DNA of 62,251 nucleotides from DAOUJW01 sp034422115 (GTDB lineage: Bacteria > Chloroflexota > Dehalococcoidia > Lucifugimonadales > UBA2985). Position numbers and translations under genes: made by a program. Shown piece by piece: positions 1 to 7,873 of this stretch. The notes under the pieces are model-generated. The model was given only the letters and a program-made list of their open reading frames with translations, made no database searches and had not been told where the DNA came from. The stretch covers positions 1 to 62,251 of the forward strand of contig DAOUJW010000003.1 of the NCBI GenBank assembly GCA_034422115.1, given 5' to 3'. How positions within the stretch are numbered: position 1 is the stretch's first letter; each line of letters opens with the position of its first letter.

Positions 1-1712
1 GGCCCCGTCTGACCGAAGCCGCAGGTGGAGATCATTATCAGCCGCGGGTTCCACTGGCTGACCACGGAGTAGTCGATTCCCAGTTTCGCCATTGAGCCAA
101 AGGCGTTGTTCTCGATGAACAGGTCGCTCTCCTCAATCAGGCGGCGGAAGGTCTCCAGGCCCATGGGGGAGTTCAGGTCCAAGGTCATGCTGAGCTTGTT
201 CCGGGCGTGCATGTTGAAGTTGGCGGCCCGATTCCAGGGGCGCTCGCCGGGCTCCCGGTCTGGGTAGGAGGAGACGGCCCGCTTCTTCTCCGCGTCCGGG
301 TCGGGTCGCGCGAACTGGCCCCGGCCCGGCGGCATTCGCTGGAGGGTCTCCACCCTGATGACCTCCGCGCCCATGTCGGCCAGGTGCATGGTGCCGTAGG
401 GGCCTGCCCATATGACGGTCATGTCCACCACGCGCACGCCCTCCAGGGGCAGCTTCTTGTCTCCCACAGCCGTCGCGGAGTCGCCACCGGCGTCCCCTGA
501 CTCGGAGCCGTCCCACGCGCCTGCGACTCCCGCTTCTGCCTCCAGCACCTCCACGTTGTGCTGGCCCAGGGTGGGGGCCGGTCTGTCGATTTTCCACCAG
601 CCGTGCTGGTTGAATATGGGCGCGCCGGGGTAGCGGAACTTGCCCGCCACCGGGTGGTCTATCTCCTGGAAGTAGTTGCGGAACGCCAACTGCGGATGGT
701 CGTCCATCGCAAAGTCAATGGTCACGATGGGGGAGATGAGCATCTCGTTGGCCTGGCCGGTCTCCACTATCTCCTTCATGGTTCTCTCAAACAGCCAGGG
801 GAGCCAGACGGTCCCTTCAAACTCGTCCCGGGCGTCCAGGTCAACCTGTCCCATGGCCGACCCGTAGTAGCTGTCTATCAGGTCCGGCCTGCCGAGAGCG
901 TGGCAGAGGGCCGGCCACCGCGCGCCGCCAACGGACACCGAAATGTAGCCGTCCAGGCAGGGGTAGATGCCGCCAGGGTACCCTGCCCTTATGGGCCCCA
1001 GGCGCTTCCCCTTTTCGCCGTTGTACTGGTACTGCACCAGCCCCAGGAGACGCCCGTTGATGGAGCCCATCTGGGTTTCGTACATGGATATGTCGATGTA
1101 CTGGCCGCCCTGTCCCTGGTTCTCCCTGGCGTGCCAGGCGAACAGGGTAGCCATAGCAGCGACGTTCCCCGCCTGGAACAAGCAGTGGTTGCCTCCCAGC
1201 TTGAGGGGGTAGCGGTCAGGCAGCCCGGAGCCGTTCATCCTCCCGCCCATGGCGTACAGGTTGATCTCGTCTAAGAGGTAGTCCCGGTAGGGGCCGGTCT
1301 GCCCGAAGTTGCTGATGGACGTCATAAGCAGGTTGGGATTGATCCTGGAGAGGGTGTCGTAGCCAAGGCCCAGACGCTCCATAGTGCCTGGCTTGAAGCT
1401 CTCCACAAGCACGTCCGCCCCCTTGACCAGCTCCTTCACGGCCTCAACGCCCTCGGTCGACTTGAGGTCGAGGGTGATGCCCCGCTTGTTGGTGTTCAGG
1501 AAAAGGAAGAGTCCGCTCTTCTCCTGGTGGGCCGCGTCATCCGGAAAAGGTCCCTTGGCGCGGGCGAAGTCCCCATCGCCCGGGCGCTCAATTTTGATTA
1601 CGTCTGCGCCGTGGTCGGCCAGGAGCTTGGTGCAGTACGGACCGGCTATGCCGTGAGTGAGGTCAACAACCCGCAGGCCGGAAAGAGGCTGGGATACCTG
1701 GCTGTCTACCAT
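1..1712 (-). CDS. Tandem CaiB/BaiF-type CoA transferase (class III), 3' end outside window
   Basis: Reading leftward from the ATG at 1712 the frame stays open to base 1 with no stop, so about 570 residues are present and the C-terminus is missing. It begins with the class III CoA-transferase signature (residues ~10-40: LSGLRVVDLTHGIAGPYCTK, then LLADHGADVIKIERP). After an Ala/Gly/Asp-rich linker at about residue 385-415 the same signature returns (GVRVVDMTVIWAGPYGTM, LADMGAEVIRVE), so two CaiB domains are fused in one chain. The family moves CoA between carboxylic acids; the substrate cannot be read from the sequence. The start is set by a strong AGGAGGAG ribosome site. A possible promoter with TATGCTAGAC lies near 1754-1764. 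No partner gene is visible. Confidence 0.9.
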   Translation of the reverse strand, partial: MVDSQVSQPLSGLRVVDLTHGIAGPYCTKLLADHGADVIKIERPGDGDFARAKGPFPDDAAHQEKSGLFLFLNTNKRGITLDLKSTEGVEAVKELVKGADVLVESFKPGTMERLGLGYDTLSRINPNLLMTSISNFGQTGPYRDYLLDEINLYAMGGRMNGSGLPDRYPLKLGGNHCLFQAGNVAAMATLFAWHARENQGQGGQYIDISMYETQMGSINGRLLGLVQYQYNGEKGKRLGPIRAGYPGGIYPCLDGYISVSVGGARWPALCHALGRPDLIDSYYGSAMGQVDLDARDEFEGTVWLPWLFERTMKEIVETGQANEMLISPIVTIDFAMDDHPQLAFRNYFQEIDHPVAGKFRYPGAPIFNQHGWWKIDRPAPTLGQHNVEVLEAEAGVAGAWDGSESGDAGGDSATAVGDKKLPLEGVRVVDMTVIWAGPYGTMHLADMGAEVIRVETLQRMPPGRGQFARPDPDAEKKRAVSSYPDREPGERPWNRAANFNMHARNKLSMTLDLNSPMGLETFRRLIEESDLFIENNAFGSMAKLGIDYSVVSQWNPRLIMISTCGFGQTG

Positions 1713-1850
1713 ATCTCTCCTCCTATCATCAAGGGCGCTCAGTGGCGGTTAGGGGTCTAGCATACCATATTCGCTGGGTGGTTTCCCTGTAAATCTGTAG
1801 AATCTCGGCGGAACGGGGCCTCTCCGCTCTCGACCTGTGGCGTTTTGCCC

Positions 1851-2147
1851 TCAGGTATTGAAGTAGCTGTTCAGCTCCTCGCAGGCTATGGTGTCCCTGC
1901 CGTCCGAGCACGGGCTCCCGTCGTTGCCGTTGCCGGTCAGCGCCAGGGCCCTGGCGTAGACGACCCACACTCCTCCCGGCTCCTCCCGTGGGTCGCCAAT
2001 GCTGCCCGTCCACTCAACCGACCTGCCCAGGACTATCTCCTGCGCCGCGATGGAGTCCAGCAGCGCGCTGAAGGCCATCTCGTCCGTCAGCCACTTGCTG
2101 TCGTCCGACTGGATGCCGGTGTAGACGTGCATGTGGCTGTGGCTCAT
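1851..2147 (-). CDS. Small hypothetical protein
   Basis: A 98-residue frame between the CoA transferase and the DinB-like gene, on the same strand as both. I do not recognise a family. The protein is soluble-looking and acidic, with a His-rich start (MSHSHMHVYTG) and no membrane segment or signal peptide. A weak GAAGG ribosome site precedes the ATG. Normal GC-rich codon use supports coding, but with one sequence the call rests on that alone. Confidence 0.5.
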   Translation of the reverse strand: MSHSHMHVYTGIQSDDSKWLTDEMAFSALLDSIAAQEIVLGRSVEWTGSIGDPREEPGGVWVVYARALALTGNGNDGSPCSDGRDTIACEELNSYFNT

Positions 2148-2200
2148 AGCGGCAAGACCTTCGAATGTCCAGGCGTCTCACAAGAAGAGACGCGTTGTCC

Positions 2201-2326
2201 GTCATTCCGGCGAAAGCATGCCCCGTACCCCGATACGGGGCCGGAATCCAGGCGGGGAGTGGCGTGGACTCCCGACTGCTCGGGAGCGACGCGTTGTTCG
2301 TCATTCCTGCGAAAGCAGGAATCCAG
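2201..2326. repeat. Two palindromic intergenic repeats, one nested
   Basis: The unit at 2300-2326 is an ATTCCTGC-GAAA-GCAGGAAT hairpin flanked by GTC and CCAG. The unit at 2201-2251 has the same outer arms (ATTCCGG/CCGGAAT), but its loop holds a second palindrome, CCCCGTA/TACGGGG (2221-2240). Relatives occur at 13325, 13364, 16262, 19455, 19525 and 38876. They lie only between genes and resemble REP-type elements. Confidence 0.8.
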
Positions 2327-2390
2327 GTGGAGGGTGGCGTGACCCCCCGCGCCGGCGGGAGTGACCATAAGGCTTCTACCCAAGGGCCAC

Positions 2391-2909
2391 CTACCGCGGG
2401 AAGGGCATACCCTGCAGGCCCTTCAGGAACCTCACCTCTCCCAGGTGGAAGAAGCCGTGCCCAATGATGATGCTCTGGATGTTGCGGCCCACTGTCTGCC
2501 TGGGGTTGTCCGGGTCCAGGGGGCGGTCCAGGTCGTCGTCCGTCATCTTTGAGAGGCCGTCCTGCACCGACTGCCTCACCGCCTCCATGTAGCCCACAAG
2601 CCCCTCCTTGCTGGGCCTGTGCGCCTCCACCTGGTCCGGCGTGAAGCCTGTCCCGGAACCCGTCTCCGGCAGCCCAAGGCGCTCGTGCCAGTTCTCCCTG
2701 GCCCACACGGACGGCGTCCCCTCGGCTGTGCTCACCCGGTGAAAGGAGTTGTCCTCCGTCCTGGTGAAGTGCCACATGAGGAAGGCGATGGAGTTGGCCT
2801 CAGGGGTGGGCCGGTACAGCATCTGCACGTCGGTCAGGGGCTCCACTTCGTTTACGAAGCTCCGGTTAAGCTCGAACAGGGTGGACTGGATAAACTCGAT
2901 CGCGTTCAC
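2391..2909 (-). CDS. DinB/YfiT-like four-helix-bundle protein
   Basis: A 172-residue protein of the DinB-like superfamily, putative metal-dependent thiol-transferase-like proteins. The sequence shows the characteristic helices with histidines: MWHFTRTEDNSFH around residue 48-60 and the late motif IIIGHGFFHLGEVRF near 145-160, where the conserved histidines form the usual metal site. The GTG at 2909 is chosen because AAAGGGG lies just upstream and the protein then starts at the first helix (NAIEFIQSTLFELNRSF). It is divergent from tsaD. An extended -10 (TGC-TATAAT) reads toward this gene at 2980-2988. The physiological substrate is unknown. Confidence 0.8.
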   Translation of the reverse strand: MNAIEFIQSTLFELNRSFVNEVEPLTDVQMLYRPTPEANSIAFLMWHFTRTEDNSFHRVSTAEGTPSVWARENWHERLGLPETGSGTGFTPDQVEAHRPSKEGLVGYMEAVRQSVQDGLSKMTDDDLDRPLDPDNPRQTVGRNIQSIIIGHGFFHLGEVRFLKGLQGMPFPR

Positions 2910-3027
2910 TGCGACCCCTTTCTCCGAGGCGGCCCGGAGCCCGATGGGAGACCGGCCGTCCGGCGCTGGCTTGCCCACGATTATAGCACACGGGGGCCTT
3001 CGGGAAACCTCGTTTCCGCCGCCCAAA

Positions 3028-3056
3028 TTGACTCTGCGGGAAGCCCGCGCTATCAT
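3028..3056 (+). promoter_or_regulatory. tsaD promoter; transcript probably leaderless
   Basis: TTGACT (3028-3033), a 17-base spacer and TATCAT (3051-3056) form a good sigma-70-type promoter. The expected start of transcription is about 3063, only three bases before the tsaD ATG at 3066. No Shine-Dalgarno sequence fits between them. Confidence 0.6.
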
Positions 3057-3065
3057 CTCCCTGCT

Positions 3066-4088
3066 ATGAGAATCATGGGTATAGAGACCTCCTGCGACGA
3101 GACTGCCATATCCGTTGTCGAGGACGGCCGCCAGGTGCTGTCCAACGTCATCGCCTCCCAGGTGGAGCTTCACGCCCGATACGGCGGCGTGGTGCCGGAG
3201 GTGGCCTCCCGCCAGCACGTCCTGGAGCTTGTGCCCACGGTGGAGGCCGGCCTGACCAGGGCAGACCTGGCCTGGAGCGACATCGACGCCATTGCGGTCA
3301 CCCACGGCCCCGGTCTGGCGGGCGCCCTGCTGGTGGGGGTGAACGCGGCCAAGGCCCTGGCCCTGGGAGCGGGCCTGCCGCTGATAGGGGTCAACCACCT
3401 GGAGGGCCACGTGTACGCCAACTGGCTGGAGGGCGCAGACCCGGAGAGGGATCCTGGCTTCCCGCTCCTGTGCCTCATCGCCTCCGGAGGCCACACCGAT
3501 CTCATCCTGATGGAGGACCACGGCCGCTACAACCTCCTGGGGCGCACAAGGGACGACGCCGCCGGCGAGGCTTTTGACAAGGCGGCTCGCATACTGGGCC
3601 TTGGATTCCCGGGCGGCCCGGAGGTGCAGAAGGCATCCCAGGGCGCCGCGGGCGACGAGACGCTGCCCCGCGCCTGGCTACGGGGCTCCCACGACTTCAG
3701 CTTCAGCGGCCTCAAGACGGCCCTGTTGCACAAGGCCAGGGCCCAGGGCGTATACCCGCCGGTCGACGACTCCGACCCTGACCCATACCTGGTGCGGGAG
3801 ATGGCCGCCGCCTTCCAGACCTCCGTGGCCGACGTGATGACCACCAAGACCCTGAACGCCGCTCGCAAGCACAACGTCCGGGGGATCATGCTGGGCGGGG
3901 GCGTGGCCGCCAACTCCGCGCTCCGCGCTATGCTCAGAGAGAAGTCCCATCTGCCCCTGTTCATCCCGTCGCCCGCCCTCTGCACCGACAACGGCGCGAT
4001 GATCGCCGCCTGCGGCTACTTTCAGCAGGACAGGGTCGGCGGCAACGGCTGGGACCTGGACGTGGAGCCGGGCCTCAAGCTGGGCTGA
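3066..4088 (+). CDS. tsaD: tRNA N6-adenosine threonylcarbamoyltransferase TsaD
   Basis: TsaD (Kae1/Gcp family) transfers the threonylcarbamoyl group from TC-AMP to A37 of ANN-decoding tRNAs, working with TsaB and TsaE in bacteria. The 340-residue length is normal. Visible marks are MGIETSCDET at the start, the metal-binding HLEGH (H111, H115), LIASGGHTDL, the GEAFDKAARILGLGFPGGP nucleotide loop, DFSFSGLKTALL, and the C-terminal CTDNGAMIA. The ATG at 3066 is the natural start because the family begins with this GIETSCDET strand. Neither tsaB nor tsaE is adjacent. Confidence 0.97.
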   Translation: MRIMGIETSCDETAISVVEDGRQVLSNVIASQVELHARYGGVVPEVASRQHVLELVPTVEAGLTRADLAWSDIDAIAVTHGPGLAGALLVGVNAAKALALGAGLPLIGVNHLEGHVYANWLEGADPERDPGFPLLCLIASGGHTDLILMEDHGRYNLLGRTRDDAAGEAFDKAARILGLGFPGGPEVQKASQGAAGDETLPRAWLRGSHDFSFSGLKTALLHKARAQGVYPPVDDSDPDPYLVREMAAAFQTSVADVMTTKTLNAARKHNVRGIMLGGGVAANSALRAMLREKSHLPLFIPSPALCTDNGAMIAACGYFQQDRVGGNGWDLDVEPGLKLG

Positions 4089-4133
4089 CGGAGTCGCGCT
4101 CCAAGCCTACGACCTAGCGGCGGAAGCGCTTAC

Positions 4134-4913
4134 CTACCCCGCCCTTGAGCGAAGCTCAGCCACCGGAACGTCCCTCTCCATGTACCACGTCTCGTAGACC
4201 CGCTGCCTGAGCCTGAGCTGCGCCACTGGGACACTCCTCTCCATGTACCACGCCTCGTAGGGCGACTCCACGCCCCAGAGCCAAACCAGGTCGCCCGGGG
4301 CGTCCGGCCTTCTGCCATCCTCTCCCTCCCCACCAAGCCACGACCACTCCATCAGCGCATCCCGGTCGATACGGCCGTCGCCTCCGAACAGGGCAGGGGA
4401 GTAGGCGGCCTTGAGCTCGAAGAACCTGTTGACCAGGTCGTAAGCTTCCCGGGAGGTGCGGCCCCTGTAGGGTATGCTCACCTCCTGCTGGGCGGCCCGG
4501 AACAGGATGCTGCCCTCATGGGAGACTGAGACGAACTGGTACAGGTGGTGCAGCGCCCCCAGGCCCAGGAGCGCAGCCAGCCCCCACGACAGGGGCTGCC
4601 ACTCCACCGCGGCCAGGGCGGCCCCGGCCCCGGCCAGAAGGATCGCCATTCTGAACAGGCGCTTCACGCCCCTGGACCTGTGCGCCACCTCCGCGCTCAG
4701 GACGTCGCCCAGGGACAGGAACGTAGTCGACAGGCCCGCCCTCGTCCTGGAGAGCCGGATGACCCTGCGGTCGGTGAGCAGCAGGGCGTTCCTCTCCCTG
4801 TCTACGGCCGCGCCCGTACCGGCCCTCTCCCCGAAGGCCATGTCGACGCTCTCGCCCGGCATCATGGGCAGGCCTTCCACATTTGCCTCGGTGGGAGCCG
4901 CGTCCCGCTCCAT
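4134..4913 (-). CDS. PH-like membrane protein with C-terminal tandem repeat
   Basis: A 259-residue protein, third gene of the XRE-DUF2851 cassette, starting at an ATG that overlaps the stop of the upstream gene (ATGA at 4911-4915). Residues ~25-80 resemble a bacterial PH-like domain (NALLLTDRRVIRLSRT, then FLSLGDVLSAEV). A hydrophobic hairpin of two membrane segments follows (~100-140). The C-terminus carries two near-identical 21-residue units (YEAWYMERSVPVAQLR and YETWYMERDVPVAELR), duplicated in the DNA with a 63-base period. The coupling suggests co-function with the DUF2851 protein. The role is unknown, and the PH assignment is by pattern only. Confidence 0.7.
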   Translation of the reverse strand: MERDAAPTEANVEGLPMMPGESVDMAFGERAGTGAAVDRERNALLLTDRRVIRLSRTRAGLSTTFLSLGDVLSAEVAHRSRGVKRLFRMAILLAGAGAALAAVEWQPLSWGLAALLGLGALHHLYQFVSVSHEGSILFRAAQQEVSIPYRGRTSREAYDLVNRFFELKAAYSPALFGGDGRIDRDALMEWSWLGGEGEDGRRPDAPGDLVWLWGVESPYEAWYMERSVPVAQLRLRQRVYETWYMERDVPVAELRSRAG

Positions 4914-6328
4914 CACGCCGCCTGCCCGCTCAGCACTCTGTACAGGTGAATCAACCCCTGCTGCCTCCTGGCCGAGTCTACCGCGGGACCCTTTCCCGCA
5001 GCCATGCCCAGGAGCGCCTTCATCTCCCGGGTGATCTCGTTCTCCTGGCCCGGAGGGAACTCCAGGTAGCGCTCCAGGCACAGCCTGCCCAGCGCCGCGT
5101 CCCCCAGCATGTGCGCCCTGGCGTAGAAGAAGGGCAGCATTACGTTGATGGCCACGTCCCTGGCCCGCGACCTGCCTATCAGGGCCGGCGCCCGGCTCTT
5201 GGCGTTGCGAGCGCCCGGCGGTTGGCCCTCCTGCCCGTCCTCCACCACCAGCGCCCTCTCCACGTCCGGGATCCCTCCACCCTGAAGCGCGTTTCTGAGC
5301 CCCTCCAGCAGTCCCGTGTCCCTGTGCCTCCGTATCAGGATCGCGGCCCCCGCTAGGCGGCGGGCGGGCCTGTTGTGGGGCCTCATCCCGGCGTAGCTCC
5401 ACGCGCCGCGGGAAACAGCGACCGGCGCACCGGCCGATCGCCATGCGCGCTCCATCTCCAGGCTGCGGCTCTCATCTCCGGCGGCGTCATCGATTCCCAG
5501 GCTGAGCTGGCGGTGGAGCAGCCCCGCCGCCCCAAGGAGAACGGCCTCCAGGGTGGAGGCGTCACACCCCGTACCGGCCGTCTCAATCAAACGCCGCAGT
5601 GGAAGGCCCCTGGCCAGCAGCTCCATCGGGGCGCCGTTCTGGCTGTATCCCAGCGCCTCCATGACGCCCGCGTACAGCTCCTCCTGCGCGTCTCCGGCCC
5701 TGAGACGCTTTGCGTAGGCGCAGGCCATGCCCAGGAAGCGCCGCTCACCCGCCTCATCCAGCGCCCGCTCCAGCTCCGAAGCGTTCAGCCTCCTGAGGCG
5801 CTCTAGGGGCGCGGCTCCCTGCTGCGGGCCGGTGTGCCGCTGGCCTTTCCCCGACCGCGCCAGTACCTCCGCCCGCTGGTCCAGCAGCACCTCCTGCATC
5901 TGCCCGCCCGCCTCCAGGGGCCTGCCTCCGCCGCGCAGGAAGAGGTGGAGCACCACCCTGTCGTAGCGGGGATCTCCCCGGTGGCCGTGGCCGTCCCAGT
6001 CGGCCCGTTTCAGGTGCACCTCCGTGTCTCCCCTGATCAGGTCACCCTCCTCGGTTATCAGCAGGGTGTCCCGGAAGTCCGGCCCCGCGTGGGGCGCGTG
6101 CCGCCCGGAGTAGAGTACCCTCAGCGGGCGTCCCTCCGTGGTCACCACCGTCTTGATGGCGCCGCTGCGCCACCACTCCGACACCTGGATCTCCCTGATG
6201 TCCCTGTCTGTTCCCTTGGCCGCGCCCCCGTCCGAGCGCCTCTTGTCTCTCAGGGCGCGTGGTCTTGGGCCGTCTCTCAGACGACCGCCGCCGCGCCCGG
6301 AGCCGGTGATCTGCGTTGTCCGTATCAA
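4913..6328 (-). CDS. DUF2851 family protein
   Basis: A 471-residue soluble protein. The region ~50-135 carries the recognisable DUF2851 pattern: a tryptophan-rich start (SEWWRSGAIKTVVTTEGRPL), then HAGPDFRDTLL, GDTEVHLKRADWDGHGHRGD and RYDRVVLHLFLRGG. The rest is helical and Arg-rich. DUF2851 proteins are known mainly from Bacteroidota and Chloroflexota and have no established function. The E/D/H cluster (GPDF, EVH, DW, HGH, D) looks like a possible metal-dependent active site, but this is inference. It lies between an XRE regulator, overlapping by four bases, and a PH-like membrane protein, also overlapping, so the three form one translationally coupled unit. Confidence 0.8.
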   Translation of the reverse strand: MIRTTQITGSGRGGGRLRDGPRPRALRDKRRSDGGAAKGTDRDIREIQVSEWWRSGAIKTVVTTEGRPLRVLYSGRHAPHAGPDFRDTLLITEEGDLIRGDTEVHLKRADWDGHGHRGDPRYDRVVLHLFLRGGGRPLEAGGQMQEVLLDQRAEVLARSGKGQRHTGPQQGAAPLERLRRLNASELERALDEAGERRFLGMACAYAKRLRAGDAQEELYAGVMEALGYSQNGAPMELLARGLPLRRLIETAGTGCDASTLEAVLLGAAGLLHRQLSLGIDDAAGDESRSLEMERAWRSAGAPVAVSRGAWSYAGMRPHNRPARRLAGAAILIRRHRDTGLLEGLRNALQGGGIPDVERALVVEDGQEGQPPGARNAKSRAPALIGRSRARDVAINVMLPFFYARAHMLGDAALGRLCLERYLEFPPGQENEITREMKALLGMAAGKGPAVDSARRQQGLIHLYRVLSGQAA

Positions 6329-6597
6329 CCCGCCACCGTCTCCTCATCCGACTTGCCGGACTCCCCCGGGGAACCTGCTTCGTACCCGAAGCCCGCCCGG
6401 TCGGCTATGATGTTGAGCATGGTGCGGGAGACGCCCCTTGGCCTGTACATCCCCCTCTCCCACTCGCTGATGGTCTGCTGCCGGGTGCCCAGCTCCTCCG
6501 ACATCTGCTGCTGGGTGAGACCCAGGTGGTCCCTCAGCGCCTTCACACTCCCGGCGTCCCACTGGCGGCTCTGCCTCCCTCTTCTCCTGTACTCCAT
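6325..6597 (-). CDS. XRE-family helix-turn-helix regulator
   Basis: A 90-residue protein with a Cro/CI-type helix-turn-helix at residues ~19-60 (LRDHLGLTQQQMSEELGTRQ, then QTISEWERGMYRP). A short acidic tail follows. It is the first gene of the XRE-DUF2851-PH unit and overlaps the next gene by four bases (ATGA). No ribosome site precedes the ATG. Instead, a promoter and a near-perfect palindrome end a few bases upstream, so the mRNA is probably leaderless and the protein probably represses itself. Divergent nadX is 116 bases away and could share control. Confidence 0.9.
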   Translation of the reverse strand: MEYRRRGRQSRQWDAGSVKALRDHLGLTQQQMSEELGTRQQTISEWERGMYRPRGVSRTMLNIIADRAGFGYEAGSPGESGKSDEETVAG

Positions 6598-6601
6598 ACC
6601 C

Positions 6602-6631
6602 GTATTTTACACGAATGCGTGTAGAATACAA
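6602..6631 (-). promoter_or_regulatory. Promoter overlapped by a 28-bp palindromic operator
   Basis: On the minus strand TTGTAT (6626-6631), a 16-base spacer and TAAAAT (6604-6609) form a promoter whose start point would fall on the XRE ATG at 6597. Bases 6602-6629 form an inverted repeat with 12-base arms (GTATTTTACACG / CGTGTAGAATAC, one mismatch) around AATG. It covers the spacer and -10, the expected position for an autorepressor. Confidence 0.65.
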
Positions 6632-6687
6632 CAACCCCGGTTTAGAGAGCCTCTTTCCGCGGGCGTATACACCTTCCGGGCCAGACC

Positions 6688-6696
6688 TGATAATAT
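6688..6696 (+). promoter_or_regulatory. nadX extended -10
   Basis: TGA followed by TAATAT (6691-6696). The predicted start is about 6703, so the leader would be only ~11 bases and begin at the GGAGG ribosome site. No convincing -35 was seen, as expected for an extended -10 promoter. Confidence 0.4.
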
Positions 6697-6713
6697 GTTG
6701 CCGGAGGAGCTGA

Positions 6714-7544
6714 ATGACCAGGGCAGAGCAGGGTATAGGTCTACTGGGGTGCGGGGCCATCGGCCGCGGCCTTGCTATGGCCGTCGACCAGGGCAAAGTC
6801 CCGGGCGCGGCGCTGGTCGCCGTGTACGACCAGGACGGCGGCACTGCCCAGGCTTTGGCCGGCATTCTGGAGGGCAGACCCACTGCCGCCGCATCCTTCG
6901 ACGAACTCCTGGCCGACCAACGCGTGGACATGGTGGTGGAGGCCGCCTCCCAGGACGCGGTGCGCCGCTACGGGGAGGCGGCGCTCTCCCGCGGCAAGGA
7001 CCTGCTGGTTATGAGTACGGGCGCGCTCCTGGACGGCGGGCTGCTTTCCAGGCTGTCGGCCCTGGCCGACGAGAGGGGATGCCTTGTGTACGCGCCCTCC
7101 GGCGCAGTTGGCGGCATCGACGCCATCAGAGCCGCGCGTGACGAGCTGGAGGAGGTCACCCTTACAACCCGCAAGCCGCCGGGCACCATTGTGGACGTGA
7201 CCGCTTCAGACCGGACGCCGTTCGGGGAGATTACGTCCGCCCAGGTGGTCTTCGAGGGCAACGCGCTGGAGGCCGTGAAGCGCTTTCCCTTCAACATCAA
7301 CGTGGCCTCCGTCCTGAGCCTGGCGGGCATAGGGCCGGAGCGGACCAAAGTGCGCATCATCGCCGACCCGGAGGCCGGAGGCAACATCCACGAGATCTAC
7401 GCCCGGGGCAGGAGCGGGACGCTGCGCTTCACCATGGAGAACGTGCCCCACCCGGACAACCCCATGACCAGCCACCTGGCCCTGCTCTCCGCGATAGAGA
7501 CCCTTCGCAGGGCCTGCCAGGGAGGGGTCAAAATAGGGGCCTGA
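6714..7544 (+). CDS. nadX: L-aspartate dehydrogenase
   Basis: A 276-residue NadX-type aspartate dehydrogenase, which oxidises L-aspartate to iminoaspartate with NAD(P) for quinolinate and NAD synthesis. An N-terminal Rossmann fold is visible (IGLLGCGAIGRGLAMAV, GCGAIG as the dinucleotide loop), then VVEAASQDAVRRYGEAAL, the central PSGAVGGIDAI, and the C-terminal PFNINVASVLSLAGIG and VPHPDNPMTSHLALLSAI, which carry family-typical active-site residues. A GGAGGAG ribosome site precedes the ATG. No nadA or nadC is adjacent. It is divergent from the XRE cassette. Confidence 0.92.
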   Translation: MTRAEQGIGLLGCGAIGRGLAMAVDQGKVPGAALVAVYDQDGGTAQALAGILEGRPTAAASFDELLADQRVDMVVEAASQDAVRRYGEAALSRGKDLLVMSTGALLDGGLLSRLSALADERGCLVYAPSGAVGGIDAIRAARDELEEVTLTTRKPPGTIVDVTASDRTPFGEITSAQVVFEGNALEAVKRFPFNINVASVLSLAGIGPERTKVRIIADPEAGGNIHEIYARGRSGTLRFTMENVPHPDNPMTSHLALLSAIETLRRACQGGVKIGA

Positions 7545-7675
7545 GTCCCTGCATCGTAGCCCTTTGCGACACGCTGTACCGCGTCCCGCGAACACACCCA
7601 GCGGGACGTCCACAATATCGCTACTCTCGCGTCTCTTGTTGCCTGTATTCGTCTTTTGCGCCCCTTTACACAATA

Positions 7676-7763
7676 CGTGATACGCATCACAATTGGATGT
7701 AGACTGCTTTAATTGTGTGATATTTCGCACAAAATTGACAGAATCGTGCTCTCGTTGTACTCT
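7676..7763 (+). promoter_or_regulatory. Promoter with two CRP/FNR-like boxes in a 329-base intergenic stretch
   Basis: The stretch 7545-7873 holds no gene. It contains two CRP-pattern sites: CGTGA-N6-TCACA at 7676-7691 and TGTGA-N6-GCACA at 7716-7731, 40 bases apart. A promoter follows at once: TTGACA (7735-7740), 17 bases, TACTCT (7758-7763). The transcript would have a leader of about 100 bases containing a three-codon reading frame (ATG at 7816) behind a strong GGGAGGGG. Confidence 0.6.
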
Positions 7764-7873
7764 CCATATAAGTGACCTGTCGCGGCGGGAATCGGGACTC
7801 CGCCGGGAGGGGGTGATGGATGAGTAGGAAATAGCGTAAGTCTTGGAAACAGCTCTATTGGGAGGTTCTTGCT

